Positions 1 to 11,628 of a DNA stretch of 64,000 nt are shown here, one piece after another. The translations under genes and the position numbers were made by a program. A model generated the notes under the pieces. It was not told the DNA's origin. It did not search any database and saw only the letters and a program-made list of their open reading frames with translations. Every line of letters starts with the position of its first letter. Position 1 is the stretch's first letter. The stretch is from assembly GCA_945643635.1 (NCBI GenBank), contig CALZFC010000016.1:5138501-5202500 (forward strand), in the 5' to 3' direction. This DNA comes from Allodiplogaster sudhausi (lineage: Eukaryota; Nematoda; Chromadorea; Rhabditida; Diplogasteridae).

Positions 1-11
1 GAGAAGCTGTC

Positions 12-83
12 GGCTGAATGGTCTAGTGGCATGATTCTCGCTTAGGGTGCGAGAGGTCCCGGGTTCAATCCCCGGCTCAGCCC
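12..83 (+). tRNA. tRNA-Pro (anticodon AGG)
   Basis: The sequence folds as a standard 72-nt tRNA. The acceptor stem pairs GGCTGAA (12-18) with CTCAGCC (76-82), with a single A-C mismatch at the innermost pair. The anticodon stem CTCGC/GCGAG encloses loop TTAGGGT with anticodon AGG, and the T arm CCGGG/CCCGG (59-63 and 71-75) encloses TTCAATC. The discriminator base is C at 83 and CCA is not encoded, as expected in eukaryotes. The identity follows from the anticodon and overall similarity to metazoan tRNA-Pro. It may lie in an intron of the spliced plus-strand gene that continues at 183, because that gene enters the window from the left. Confidence 0.93.
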
Positions 84-149
84 CAATTTTAGCCAATTTT
101 TTAAAGATACATTTAAAGATACACGATCTTTTCTGAAATTTTGTGCTTA

Positions 150-174
150 GAGAAGCTGTCGGCTGAATGGTCTA
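150..174 (+). repeat. Duplicate of the tRNA 5' end and its leader
   Basis: Bases 150-174 exactly repeat bases 1-25, which are the 11-nt leader plus the first 14 nt of the tRNA. The match stops abruptly in the D arm. The copy is too short to make a tRNA. It lies directly upstream of the exon that starts at 183, so it forms part of that intron's 3' region. Confidence 0.85.
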
Positions 175-182
175 TTTTTGAG

Positions 183-695
183 GTGACGCAAGTGGCGGCT
201 GTCGCGGTCGGCGAGTTCGCATCGACATTTCTCTTCTTCGCTGCACCACGAATGACACGTGACGTATTGACGCAGTCCTTGATCAGCCTCGCCGGCACGA
301 CTCTCAATACATACGTCACGCCTTGCATTACGCTTGTCACGCAGCGCAAGGTTGAACATTTTGAATTGAAGCATTTCATCACATTTAGAAACTTTCCAAT
401 AACATTCAAACAGAAATATGTACTTCGCTTCAGTGTAGATGTCTATAGCATTGATCTACATCTGTATTGATGAGACGAGGTTCCATCTCACATCAGGTGC
501 GTGACGCATACGTCCTGTGGGCGAGGCGACTATGGCTCTTCTCCGATGACTTGCAATGCTCTGTGGCGCGTGAGCATCTCGAAGGTATATGGAGTATATT
601 TTTCCGCCCACAAAAGAAGCTCACTTTGACCCCATTCTTTTGCAGTTCGCAATAAGGGCACGCGCTACACACCATCAACACCGCAAATGGTCTAG
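183..695 (+). CDS. 3' end of a small spliced gene, membrane-like, unknown family
   Basis: Three exons join in frame with good splice signals: 183-350 (56 codons, phase 0), 497-584 (88 nt, leaving 1 nt) and 646-695, ending in TAG. Acceptors are ttttgag, catcag and ttgcag; donors are GTTGAA and GTATAT. The first exon encodes a hydrophobic stretch (GEFASTFLFFAAP) and a second uncharged stretch, suggesting a membrane protein. The end is basic and aromatic and finishes in PSTPQMV. No start codon is visible, so upstream exons probably lie outside the window. I do not recognise the family. Minus-strand ORFs overlap the first two exons and cannot be fully excluded. Confidence 0.45.
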
Positions 696-2326
696 GGAGG
701 CAAAAGATGACAGTTATCGCAACGGATACTTTTCTTATTCATTTGCTTGTTATATCTGTTCTAGTTTAGGTCCTAAGGACTTTATGCAAATTCACGGGAA
801 ATAGAAAATGCGAAGACAGTGTTGTGATCTCTTTTGACGTGCATATACATACATGACTCTCGTTCTTTTTAAATACTTTATAATTCCCTTTGATTTGCTC
901 TTCTCGAGAAAGAAATCCATTCAACGAATATATTCGCAGATTTAAAATGTCAGATTTATTCACTTTGGAACTTTATGCAATCAATGGATGCGAGCTACCG
1001 AGTCACATGTCTCGCTTCTAGTTTCGGCTGTTTGATTGAAATTGACAAAGAGATGTCAACCTTGTTTTTGCGCGACACTTATCAATGAATGAACGCGCAC
1101 CTCCCCCTTTCCCCAACAATATATCAAAGAGATCAATCCAAAGAAAAAAGAACTGATAGAAAATTTCATCGTTTGATCGCGACATGAATATGAAACCCCT
1201 TCCCTGTTCTTTGATCGAAGTACATCAAGAGCGTAGGAAGACAACAAGCAGAACAAGCAGAGACTACAGGCCACTTGTCATTTGTTCTGCTCTAAATGGA
1301 AGCAAACGTGGGCGGCAGAGAGATCGTGTTCATTTTTGCCGAATTCTTTCCTTAGTCGACTTAATTCAAAAGCTCTTAGAGCGAGTCACGAGTGGGCTTC
1401 CTGGTCAGTTTAGCGAAGAGGCAAGTGCCTTTTTTGCCTCTTATCATGACTTCGCCTTTACACCTGGCGCATGCTCTTTCGATGTGTCTTTTGTGGTCAG
1501 TGTCTCTAGCTGTTTATCGCTCTATCTCACACAAACACTTTCCCTTTCTTTCTCTCTGATAATTTGCAGTTCAGCCCTCTGCTGATCCCAGGTTGACCGG
1601 CAAAGAGTTTTAGTGCTGACAATGAGATGTAAAATACCGGTTTTTGGAACAAACAAAGCACGAATTCACAAGTGCATATAACCTGAGAGAACAGCAGAGA
1701 AATGTCCACGTTCACTGATAATTGAGCTGCCTCATTCACATCATTCCAAGTTAATGTATGCATTTTCTATGCTCAATACTAGTTGCAGACGTTATTATAG
1801 CGATGACTGCAAAAGATGATTGCACCTGGCACGTTCTCAAGAATTTGCAATCGTCGTTTGCTATTATAGCCTGCCTTAGTGCAACCTGGCTACTTTACTT
1901 TACCTCTTACATTTGACGGCGTCGAATGCTGCCTCAGAATTTCAACAACAAGAATGTAGACAAAAAATACAAATAAACAAAAAAAATAAGCATTTTTGCC
2001 TTTAGCACATTGGCAGGATTGCCCTGCGGTTACATTATAGAATCCTTAATGCATTAGTGGTTTCAGAGTCACATTCTATCGTTGTGAACAATTTGATAAA
2101 TGCGCCGGTGATTACAAGCTTTTGGTTAATTTTCGCAGCGAACAAGTCCCTGTATTTTGGTTCAAATTCTAGTGAATATATTTTCTTTAAATTTTCTTAA
2201 AAATTCATATGCTGACTTTCGGCCGTATGATATCTCTATGTACATATATTCACACAATCAGCCCGATCTAAAGATTGATTGAAATAGGTTGAAAAATTGA
2301 AATTTGGCACCATTAAGACGATAAAA
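696..2326. other. Intergenic, with a diverged copy of repeated block Q
   Basis: No convincing exon is seen. A GC-richer segment at about 1300-1660 resembles a sequence repeated elsewhere in the window (about 5210-5480, 10600-10760, 14630-14770, 17560-17780, 31440-31650). It has a caattcgact-like core and, about 200 bp later, a ttttgcag acceptor-like site followed by a cctctnatgatcccnggttgac motif. In this copy the reading frames are long only because of base composition. Confidence 0.35.
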
Positions 2327-2665
2327 ATGCTGTGCCTATCACGACTGCTACTCGTGTGCTTCTTGTGCGCTGTCGCACTGCCGTTGACATCGGCGCAGTT
2401 CTTCGGCGGCTACCCTGGCATGATGGGCGGCTATGGCTATAACCCGTATGGTGGATACGGCGGATACGGAGGATACGGTTTGTCATTTTTCTCTCTCTTA
2501 TATATTAAAGTTCGATGAAGAAACATCTTTCGAATTTCTATATCGAATTTGTTTAGTAAATGTGCTGCTGCAATAATTTATCAAATCATGTACATAATTG
2601 CAGGAATGGGCGGCATGGGTGGAATGCTTGGAGGACTAATGGGATTGATGTCAATGTTTGGATAG
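2327..2665 (+). CDS. Small secreted Gly/Tyr/Met-rich peptide (copy 1)
   Basis: Two exons, 2327-2477 and 2604-2665 (donor GTTTGT, acceptor attgcag), encode about 70 residues. The start MLCLSRLLLVCFLCAVALP begins a clear signal peptide ending near TSAQ. The mature part is GYGYNPYGGYGGYGGYG followed by GMGGMGGMLGG-type repeats and ends in SMFG. Repeated YGG motifs in tiny secreted peptides are known from nematode antimicrobial-type (NLP/CNC-like) and structural peptides; which of these applies is inference. An AATAAA lies 135 bp after the stop. The downstream gene at 3881 is a paralog with the same intron position and phase. Confidence 0.75.
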
Positions 2666-3880
2666 ATTCTCGCTATACATACGTTATGCACTACATTGCT
2701 TTCTGGACGGGCCGCGCATGCTTATTGTTAGAAACTATTGCAAATTTTGCATGTGCAGATAATTTCAAATCGTAACTGTAAATGTTCTCATTATTATGAT
2801 AATAAAGAGAAAATGAGAAAATTTTCTAATTGTGATCGCAATTAGTACTACATACAAACATACATATGTATATGTACATACATATGTGTATGCGTATCAA
2901 GAACTAACTTTTTTTTCAGAAATTTGGTATAACTTTCGCGAACGGACACCAAAGTTGAGATATGGAGAATTGCTGTTACCATTAAGTCGTCAGTAATATG
3001 GCTTATTCAAATCTGGCCGTGAGAAATTTTTTAAATTAAAAGGATCAGCATAGCAAAAAATGCAATAGAACGGCATCTCAATGGTAATTCATCCAACTCT
3101 AGTTTTTCTGCAAATGTCCTTCTTTGAGAGTAGAAAGAACCAATATTTGGGTATTTTTGTTGTTAACCATCTTAACTTCTCGCTTTGAACTCTTTCTTCA
3201 TTCAGAGATGCATTCTGAACAAGAGAGCAGTCGTCACGAGGGTGCCCTTCCTAATTTCTTTTGTGAACAGACATGTTTTTTGCATCTCAAATCGTCATCA
3301 CATCATACTACCACTCCTTTTTCCCTCTCTTTTGCCTTCTACGATATTTTTTCCTTCTTCTTTCATCTGTGTTACCTCTAGCCACCCGTATTTTGCAGAT
3401 TCTCCCGCTTTCCGGCATCGACTCTTAGGACAGACCGGTTTGAGCGTATGCCTGAATGTGCGAGGGCGGACATATTTATATACTGGGAAAACACTCGTTA
3501 ACACCTGATCTCATTCTCTAGGCGGACAATTGAGTGTCGATGGTATCCACATTGCCATCTTTCCTGAATCTGTTTGAATATTCATGTCCACAGGACGCTT
3601 AGTAAGATATAATATGTTTGAAGGTTCATTGTAAACAAAATGACATTTTGTTCAGAATTTTCAAAGAAATGCACACTTTACATTTCAATACATTATTCTA
3701 GTTGCTAATTTCATCGATGTACTTTCTCTAAAAAATAAACCACTATTATGAGCCTGCTTGAAGTCTTGTAACTTTTTCGTTCTAACTGTGTCATATCTTT
3801 TGAAAGAAGTTCTATATAATCTGGATATGTCTTTCTGCTAGGAGATGTGAATTTAATTGTAAGTAATTAAGTGCGAAAAG
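2666..3880. other. Intergenic between the two GY-rich peptide genes
   Basis: It holds an acatacatatgtatgtac-type simple repeat at about 2855-2900, which recurs all over the window. A block near 3390-3500 has an acceptor-like ttttgcag and resembles block Q (see 4375-6301). ORFs at 3124-3508 have no splice, signal or homology support and I read them as chance. Confidence 0.4.
2801..2806 (+). terminator. Poly(A) signal AATAAA of the first GY-rich peptide gene
   Basis: This is a canonical hexamer about 135 bp downstream of the stop codon at 2665, on the same strand, with an A-rich tract just after it. Confidence 0.45.
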
Positions 3881-4374
3881 ATGTCGCACATATCGCAATT
3901 GCTCGTTATGTGCTGTCTGGCGTGCGCAGTCGTTCTGCTGCCGATGACATCCGCGCAGTACGGCTACGGATATCGGCCGTATGGAGGATACGGATACAAT
4001 CCTTATGGAGGATACGGATATCGTGGTGGTGGCGGTGGGTTCTTCTGCTATTTATGTATATGCTATACGTATAATATGTATGTAACTATCGTGGGTAAGT
4101 TTAAGGTGGACAATCAACAAAAAATGCTCAAAACCGCGCTATTTTCAAATCGCAAGCAATTTTCCATTCATGGATTTCTCTTAATGTAAATTTTGTTTCT
4201 TCATTCTACAAATTCATCGAAGTGATTAGTCACTGCTGTAGCTAGTGTTAGCATACCGACTCATGTAGTATGTATGTACATATGTACATGTGCATACACA
4301 ATGTACTTTCAGGAATGGGCGGCATGGGAGGAGGACTTGGCAGCCTTATGGGCATATTCAGAATGTTCGGGTAA
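3881..4374 (+). CDS. Small secreted Gly/Tyr/Met-rich peptide (copy 2)
   Basis: Exon 1 is 3881-4034, with the start in MSHISQLLVMCCLACAVVLL, and is followed by a donor GTGGGT. Exon 2 is 4313-4374 after acceptor ctttcag and ends in TAA. The two join in the same phase as copy 1. The mature peptide is QYGYGYRPYGGYGYNPYGG and related repeats, with a shared GMGGMGGGLGSLMG tail ending FRMFG. It is a tandem paralog of the gene at 2327-2665. Conserved signal peptide, repeat style, intron phase and C-terminal motif support a real expressed peptide; the function is not known from sequence. Reading through the donor gives a spurious longer ORF to 4189. Confidence 0.75.
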
Positions 4375-6301
4375 TACCTACGTGCATCATCTAATGTTTT
4401 TGCTGCGAATTTTTGAATTCTATGTATGTATGTTTCATATTGAACCATGTAATTTGTGATAGCATCATTTATGATAAATGGAGACGGAAAAATCTATATT
4501 ATTGACAGCGAATAGAGCAAGGAAACTAATTGTTGTTTCTTCTTAATTTCTGTATGAAGAATAAATGGCTTACATCATTCTATAACTGGATTTTCACAGA
4601 GTGTGAACCTCCTGGCAGAGAATGCGAGTTAGTAATGAACTTCATTAGCACGATCGCTTTTTTCATGCACAAATCAGTATGTACGAAAGGTGGCTTGTGT
4701 CCACGAAGGAACTTGTTATTAATTTTATGTCCACATAATCGTACAAATAGGCGATTTTTATAAATTTAGACATAACTTTTACTCTGAAAGACTTATGTAG
4801 ATCTTTGATTAAAGATTTCAGTACAGTGATGACGCAACTGTATTTTTTAAATGAACACATTTACAAATCATACATTTTCTCCTCAATAATTAAATAAGTT
4901 TCATTGATGCAAGAAAATTGCATTCTACACTGGTCCAAATACAGAATAGAATCGTACAACAAATAGGCGATTATTGGGGCACATTTAACGTTTTCCTCAA
5001 CCTGACAGATTTAGATCCTTCATTTGGGATGTCAGTATAATGACGAGGCAAATGCGAAACGGACGACATGTGCGATCTAAGCTGGAAGGCATCTGTGCCA
5101 AAATCGTGCTCGTGAATATAAATAACGTTCACATCATGGTTACGGAAAAATAAAACTGTATAACATACAGCTCTGCGTTTTCAAACCTCGATTATGCTGT
5201 TAAAAGCAAGGGTCTTTATGTGCAAAAGGATTCCCTTGATAAAGATTTTGCCGAACTCTTTCTGCAATCGTCTTAATTCAGAAACTCTCTGCATACGAGA
5301 ATTGACGTCACGAGTGTTCGCCGAGGTGAGTTTGGCAAACAGAAATGTCATTTCGTTTCAGTTACCTCTATCATTCTATCTGGTCAATTATTTTCCTTGT
5401 TTTGCAGATTCGCCTCTAATGACCCCGGGTTGACATGTATTGGAGTTTGCGACAGACTTGAAATTCCGGTTTAACATCATGGGCTAGAAGAGTGTGTTGT
5501 GGCCAGTAAAAATATCAGAGTATTACTGTGCGTTGACGACTGACCATGAATTGTTTTAAAAAGTTATGTTAATCATTCAACAGCGTCAGTTACACCTCGT
5601 CCGCCCAGATAAATATCGTCATCGAACGAATGAAGATTCAATGCTGTCCGGAATGGTCTGCATAAATTTCTTACAAATTTTTGTGGGAATAATAATTGCT
5701 TTATTCTATTTTACATGCACGCATACATATGCATGAAGCTCTGCATTTTCAAACCTCGAAGGACACAACAAAACATAGATATTTATCTTAAGATTAAAGG
5801 TCCCATTCAAAAATAATGGTCGGTTTCTCTTCGTCTTGAATTTGTAGTCGTGGAAACTTTGACCTTTATCCATTGTATATATTGAACTGATGTGACAATA
5901 CTCGATGAGAAATGTGATCTTAGCCTAAGCCCAAATCATTAACAGCCATGGGTACTATGAATTCTCCCTATTTTCTACTTCTTGGATATTAACAACTGAA
6001 CATCGTTGTGAGATTGTCGTAAGTTGTTGAATGTCTCGAAAATTTTCTGGCCCGCCCACCCATTACCGTTCGCTAGATCAGAGGCCCAACTTGCCAAAAT
6101 AAGATACTCAAGCTACTGCCTACAAGTTGAACAAGTATTTTAAACACACAGCAAAGCAACTGCGATTACATGGCGAAACTGTGCTAGACACAATAACTAA
6201 AATGGTGAAACTATGCTACATACAATATATATATAATAAAATGTTAGAGACAAAGACACGAAGATAAATAAACAGATGTGCACGCATGTTTCCTTTGCAT
6301 G
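4375..6301. other. Intergenic mosaic of repeated blocks S, R, Q and P
   Basis: No gene is seen. The stretch is built from blocks that recur in the array. Block S (about 4590-4640, tttcacagagtgt) also occurs at 13965 and 42115. Block R (about 5030-5190, gacgaggcaaatgcgaaacgg) also occurs at 10340, 11275, 14255 and 42380. Block Q lies at about 5210-5480. Block P (about 5760-6260, ttgtagtcgtggaaac) also occurs at 18080, 31940, 35690, 39520, 41010 and 55040. They are the intergenic part of the duplicated unit carrying G1-G10. Confidence 0.5.
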
Positions 6302-9300
6302 TTAAAATTTGTACTGGATGTTGGGGCAGTCAAGGCAGGGCCACGCCCAAAAGGTCGTGTATCCTTTTTCGAAGCGGGAGTTCTGCCAGACGCTATTATA
6401 ATCGTGTCCGTTCAGGCTTACGTAGAGGTATGAATTACGGTTTAGAGCCTCTGGAATGTTCAATAATTGGATCTTTAACAAAGGAGTCTGAGATTTAAAA
6501 AAAATACATATCTTTTTTTAAGAAAGAAGCTGACTTTGCTCATTTTTCGTCTTATATTCCTGAATCTGTATTGTGCGAGTTTCACCACACGACTCTCTTG
6601 TAGCAACGTATCCGAATGACTGTTCTTCTTCTTCGTATTTGCACAAAATACAGCTCGGTGCACCCTTAAAGGAGGGCGATCACCGAAAAATTATGTGTAA
6701 TTTCAAAAAGTGCAGCGGCCTTTCACACTCTCATACCCACGTGTGCTATTTTCACGCAACGGGTCCGTGCAACCTGCGAAATAGCACGAGAGAATGAGAA
6801 AGTGCCTGATCCTCATTCAATGAATGGAGGAATGGGTCACAAACAATAAGCTTAAGTGAGTGCATGTAAAGTTTTTCTGTACGAACTCTTTAGAGTAAGT
6901 CTTCTGCATAGCAACTTGGCACAGCCCTTAAACGTGATGTCGGCCTCATCAGCCTGCGTCTTGTTTTCGAACGGGACTGCCATCCAGTCTAACACTTCTG
7001 GAGCTGTAAATTAATATGCCAATTATAGAGATTGTAGTCCAGCTGAAAAATAGTACCGGTTAGGTTGAAATCAGTATTAGTGAAGTCTAGAGCCAGTTGG
7101 TGGTAGAAGCAAGTCTGGTGCGTCTTATCCCTGTACCGCTTGACAGCAACGAGTGGAAAGGGCAGTCGCTACAATTGCCTAATGACATGTAATTGTGATG
7201 CAAAAAACATTCGAAAAGAAAAAGCATAACATTTCCTAGATATAAATGTTCCTACAGTACCGAGTTGCTTGAGGCAATTCATCTAACTAACAGTTGTTGG
7301 TGTAGTTGTAGTTGTCGTAGTCGTGGTCGTCGTTGTAGTCTCAGGTGTTGGTGAATGGGTGGCGAGCGTGGTTGTGGAAGGTTCTGTCATAGGTATTGGT
7401 GAATGGGTGGCGAGCGTGGTTGTGGGAAGTCCTGTCTCAGGTGGTGGAGGATTGGTGGCGAGCGTGGTTGTTTGAAGTCCTGTCTCAGGTGGTGGAGGAT
7501 TGGTGGCGAGCGTGGTTGTGAAAGGTTTTGTCATAGGTATTGGTGAATGGGTGGCGAGCGTGGTTGTGGGAAGTCCTGTCTCAGGTGGTGGTGGATGTGT
7601 GGCGAGCGTTTTTGTTTGAAGTCCTATCTCAGGTGGTGGAGGATTGGTGGCGAGCGTGGTTGTGGGAAGTCCTGTCTCAGGTGGTGGTGGATGTGTGGCG
7701 AGCGTGGTTGTTTGAAGTCCTGTCTCAGGTGGTGGAGGATTGGTGGCGAGCGTGGTTGTGGGAAGTCCTGTCTCAGGTGGTGGAGGATTGGTGGCGAGCG
7801 TGGTTGTGGGAAGTCCTGTCTCAGGTGGTGGAGGATTGGTGGCGAGCGTGGTTGTGGGAAGTCCTGTCTCAGGTGGTGGTGGATGTGTGGCGAGCGTGGT
7901 TGTGAAAGGTTTTGTCATAGGTATTGGTGAATGGGTGGCGAGCGTGGTTGTGGGAAGTCTTGTCTCAGGTGGTGGAGGATTGGTGACGAGCGTGGTTGTG
8001 AAAGGTTTTGTCATAGGTATTGGTGAATGGGTGGCGAGCGTGGTTGTGGGAAGTCCTGTCTCAGGTGGTGGAGGATTGGTGGCGACCGTGGTTGTGGGAA
8101 GTCCTGTCTCAGGTGGTGGAGGATTGGTGGCGAGCGTGGTTGTGGGAAGTCCTCTCTCAGGTATTGGAGGATTGGTGGCGAGCGTGGTTGTGGGAAGTCC
8201 AGTCTCAGGTGGTGGAGGATTGGTGGCGAGCGTGGTTGTTTGAAGTCCTGTCTCACGTGGTGGAGGATTGGTGGCGAGCGTTTTTGTTTGAAGTCCTGTC
8301 TCAGGTGGTGGAGGATTGGTGGCGAGCGTGGTTGTGAAAGGTTTTGTCATAGGTATTGGTCAATGGGTGGCGAGCGTGGTTGTGGGAAGTCCTGTCTCAG
8401 GTGGTGGAGGATTGGTGGCGAGCGTGGTTGTGGGAAGTCCTGTCTCAGGTGGTGGAGGATTGGTGGCGAGCGTGGTTGTGGGAAGTCCTCTCTCAGGTGG
8501 TGGAGGATTGGTGGCGAGCGTGGTTGTGGGAAGTCCAGTCTCAGGTGGTGGAGGATTGGTGGCGAGCGTGGTTGTTTGAAGTCCTGTCTCACGTGGTGGA
8601 GGATTGGTGGCGAGCGTGGTTGTGGGAAGTCCTGTCTCAGGTGGTGGAGGATTGGTGGCGAGCGTGGTTGTGGGAAGTCCTGTCTCAGGTGGTGGTGGAT
8701 GTGTGGCTAGCGTGGTTGTGGGAAGTTCTATCTCAGGTATTCGTAGATGGGGAGCGAGCGTGGTTGTGGGAGATTCTGTCTCAGGGACGGCGACAGTTGC
8801 GGTGTGGCTAGTGGGTTCCGCGATGTCTGTCTTTGCAGATTCAGTTATCACAGGTTCAGGCGGCCCTGGGACACTCGTTGTAGAAGTCTCGCTTCCTTCT
8901 GCTTATTCAAGTATTATGACTGGATCTGCCTCGTGGCTTTTGAGTAGTCTCCTTTATACAAATTCAAGACCTTTTGTGAAATCACCTTGGATTGATTCCT
9001 GGATTGTCGTGCTAGTTCGGCTGGTGTCTGGTGCAATTAGGGTTGCAGCTGGTGACATATCAAGTTCTTGAATGGTTGATTGCATGGTTGATGTAGCCTG
9101 TTTCGCCGCAGCAGCTGTTTTGGAAGTTTCTGATGACGAAGCACCTGATGGTAAGTCATCCATACATCATTTTTTTGTTTGTTTAATTTAAAAATCTATG
9201 CTCTCCTAGTCATAGTCATTATGCTCGTATTGAACATTATTATCTTTTACATGCATTCGAACTTACATATTACTTGACACGATACAATAAATATTTTTAT

Positions 9301-10108
9301 TATTATCATTTTCTATTAGACAAGGTCTTACAACTTTTTTTCAAGAGGTTGGAATAACTAGCCTTCGCCTTGTCTGGTACCTGTCGATTGCTCAGCAACA
9401 TTGGATTCTTGCAATGTTCTGTTAAAGCGCCAGATTGGATGAGTTACATTCTCCATTACACCGTAGTGCAGACATGAAGATCTTGGAATTAAGAAAAAAT
9501 GACGAGCAGGATTCGTTCTGAGCATTGTAACTTATACAATTTTTTATTCAGAGTGAGACCATGTCGTCTAAAATAAAATGGAACTTAAAATTCATTTTCG
9601 ATTTTACGTTTAAATTATTTTAATTACTTTGTTCTGAAAAGAAATAGAAACCAATGAAAAACGTTCTACTACTGACCCGGATGCAAGTGCAGGCGCATTT
9701 CTTAATCAGGAACAGTTGCTCACCGCTGATCGTTTCACCGGTTGGCGGGACACGGAAGAACTTTATTTCTACAACCTCCAAGTTACAGATTATGTTGATT
9801 TCGGTTTCAAAATTTTAGGACTTATTTTTCAGAACGATGATGCCAGTTTGCCTCCCTTATAGAACACAAGTTCGGAAACGCAAATGAACATCTTTGTTCA
9901 CGGATCTAATGTTGTTGTCATTTTCCTATTTTTTCGGACCTTTTTATGCCATCGTGCACTGGAATAGTGTCAATTTTATAGAAAACTCATAATTTTAAAA
10001 GGCTTATGACAAGTCAATAGTGATCAGCCTCCAGTACAATCAAAAGAGCATTACCTTTCCAGTGATGCGATGCAGATGAAGCAGGAAGCAAGTAATTTGC
10101 CAGAGCAT
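6302..10108 (-). pseudogene. G1: PAN-like/mucin secreted glycoprotein, broken
   Basis: Nine exons match the array plan. E1 10055-10108 is the signal peptide MLWQITCFLLHLHRITGK. E2 9677-9775 and E3 9363-9517 form the PAN-like Cys domain. E4 8986-9144 and E5 7292-8898 form the mucin linker. E6 7057-7168, E7 6883-7003, E8 6535-6664 and E9 6302-6450 form the C-terminal domain (FGYVAT, YLYVSLNGHDY, FWAWP). Lesions seen are a 2-nt deletion in E3 relative to G2 and G7, an in-frame TGA at 8360-8362 inside E5, and an E8 length that breaks phase. E5 is swollen by about thirty 16-residue repeats. It is most likely a recent pseudogene, since splice sites are largely kept, though sequencing error at single sites cannot be excluded. 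Confidence 0.6.
7344..8790 (-). repeat. 48-bp minisatellite coding a 16-residue Thr/Pro repeat
   Basis: There are about 30 near-perfect tandem copies of a 48-bp unit. On the minus strand, in the gene's frame, it encodes TGLPTTTLATNPPPPE and variants. Because the unit length is divisible by three, every frame on both strands stays open, which explains the stack of long ORFs here; only the minus frame fits the gene. Variant units (ATHSPIPMTKPFTT) recur at several places, suggesting higher-order duplication. One unit carries TCA changed to TGA at 8360-8362. Confidence 0.92.
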
Positions 10109-11628
10109 GTTCACAGCCTAGATCAGGCTTCTGTCAACAGGAAGACAGTGTCGTGAATAGTACACACACACTATGTCCAGGCCTTTCAAGTCAATTAGTA
10201 ATCTAGGAGATATAGTAAATTCGCCTCCGTTATATAGTTTACATATAAAAAGCTCACTTCCCTCGATACATATCAAAGGGGACACTTCAGGGGCATACGG
10301 AAGGGGAGAAGCCTCCTTTATTCTCCTTTCCGCCCACATGTCAGTATAATGACGAGTCAAATGCGAAACGGACGCTGGTTACTATGCAACATGTTCGATT
10401 GAAGGCAAAAGCCTTGCGAGCAAAATGAGAGCAGGTGCGTACAAAGACTGTTCACATCATATGTCTTGAAACAAATAAAACTGTATACCATGCAGGTTGC
10501 ATTCACAAACCTCGACTGGACCCGCTTATAAATGATATATACATTTTAAAAAAAATCATATATACATACATACATACATCGTAGATTGGAAAATGCTCTT
10601 TAGATCAAAGTTGGATCTGCAAATGGATTCTCATGAATGCTTTGCCGAACTCTTTCAGCAATCGACTTAAACACGAGAGTTGAAGTCATGAGTGTTCGAC
10701 AAGGTGAGTTTCGCAGAAAAATCTTTAACCATAAGCATCATCGTTTACCTCGATCTTTCCATCTTGGCAACTATCGTCGAGCCTTTTTCCCTGATACCTG
10801 GGGGACAGAGCATATGATTTAAAGAGACGCGATTGCATAAGTCAATGAAAAATATGTGAGTTTACCTGAAGTGCAAATGGACATTATTTTACTCGAAACA
10901 CACTTTTAATATCATATCTTCTACACAGCAGCTGTGTGCAGGTGCTAAGCAGCTGTGTTGCTGCTTCGCGACAAAGAATGTGGGCAAACCACCGTTATTG
11001 AAAGAACGAAAATTCAACTCTGTCCGGAATGATCAGCGCATATTTGTTATTTCTCAATTTTTGTATGAATAATAATTTTTCAATTCTATTTTACATGTAC
11101 ACACATACACAATATGTAACAAATGTGTAAGAAATGGCTTGTGTCTTCATAGAAACTTATAATTAAATTTATTTAAACGGAATCTTTCAAATAGATTGTT
11201 GGCGCGCATCCACTATAGTCGTATTTTTTTAGTCTAGCAGATGTAGATTGTTGGTTGAGGATCTTACATTAGTATATGTAACGACGAGGCAAGCGGACGC
11301 TAGTTGCGTTGCAACATGAACGATCTAAGCCGCAAATCGTTTGTGCCAATATTGTGCTCGCGAATGTCAAGAACATCACAGGGCCTAGAAAAACCGGAAA
11401 TAGAGCTCGCGAAGAAAAATTACTGTCACATCACTTGTGGAAAAATTAAACTGTATGCCCCGAAGCGCTGCAAATGGATACGTTTAAAAATCATAATTTT
11501 CTCATCAAGAATAATAGAAGTTGCATTGATGTAAGAAAATTGCATTCTACATATGAATTTCATTCGATTGGCAAGGGTGAAAATCGATATACATATTTTT
11601 CCATGTTCTCTTTTGAACAGCAGTCAAA
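10109..11628. other. Intergenic: G1 upstream region and repeated blocks
   Basis: Positions 10109-10330 are the upstream region of G1, with a diverged form of the motif shared upstream of most genes in the array (ttagtaatctaggagatat near 10196-10214). Block R lies at about 10340-10510 and again at 11275-11460, and block Q at about 10600-10760. No exon is supported. Confidence 0.45.

Noticed and set aside
7344..8790. CRISPR-like array
   Set aside because: Units are contiguous coding repeats with no unique spacers, in a metazoan genome.
7540..8811. Long plus-strand ORFs over the minisatellite
   Set aside because: The 48-bp unit keeps all frames open. Only the minus frame links to flanking exons with proper phase and splice sites.
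8898..8986. Two stop codons between the mucin exons of G1
   Set aside because: They lie between a conserved CAAG/GTGATT donor and a CAG acceptor, so they are intronic.
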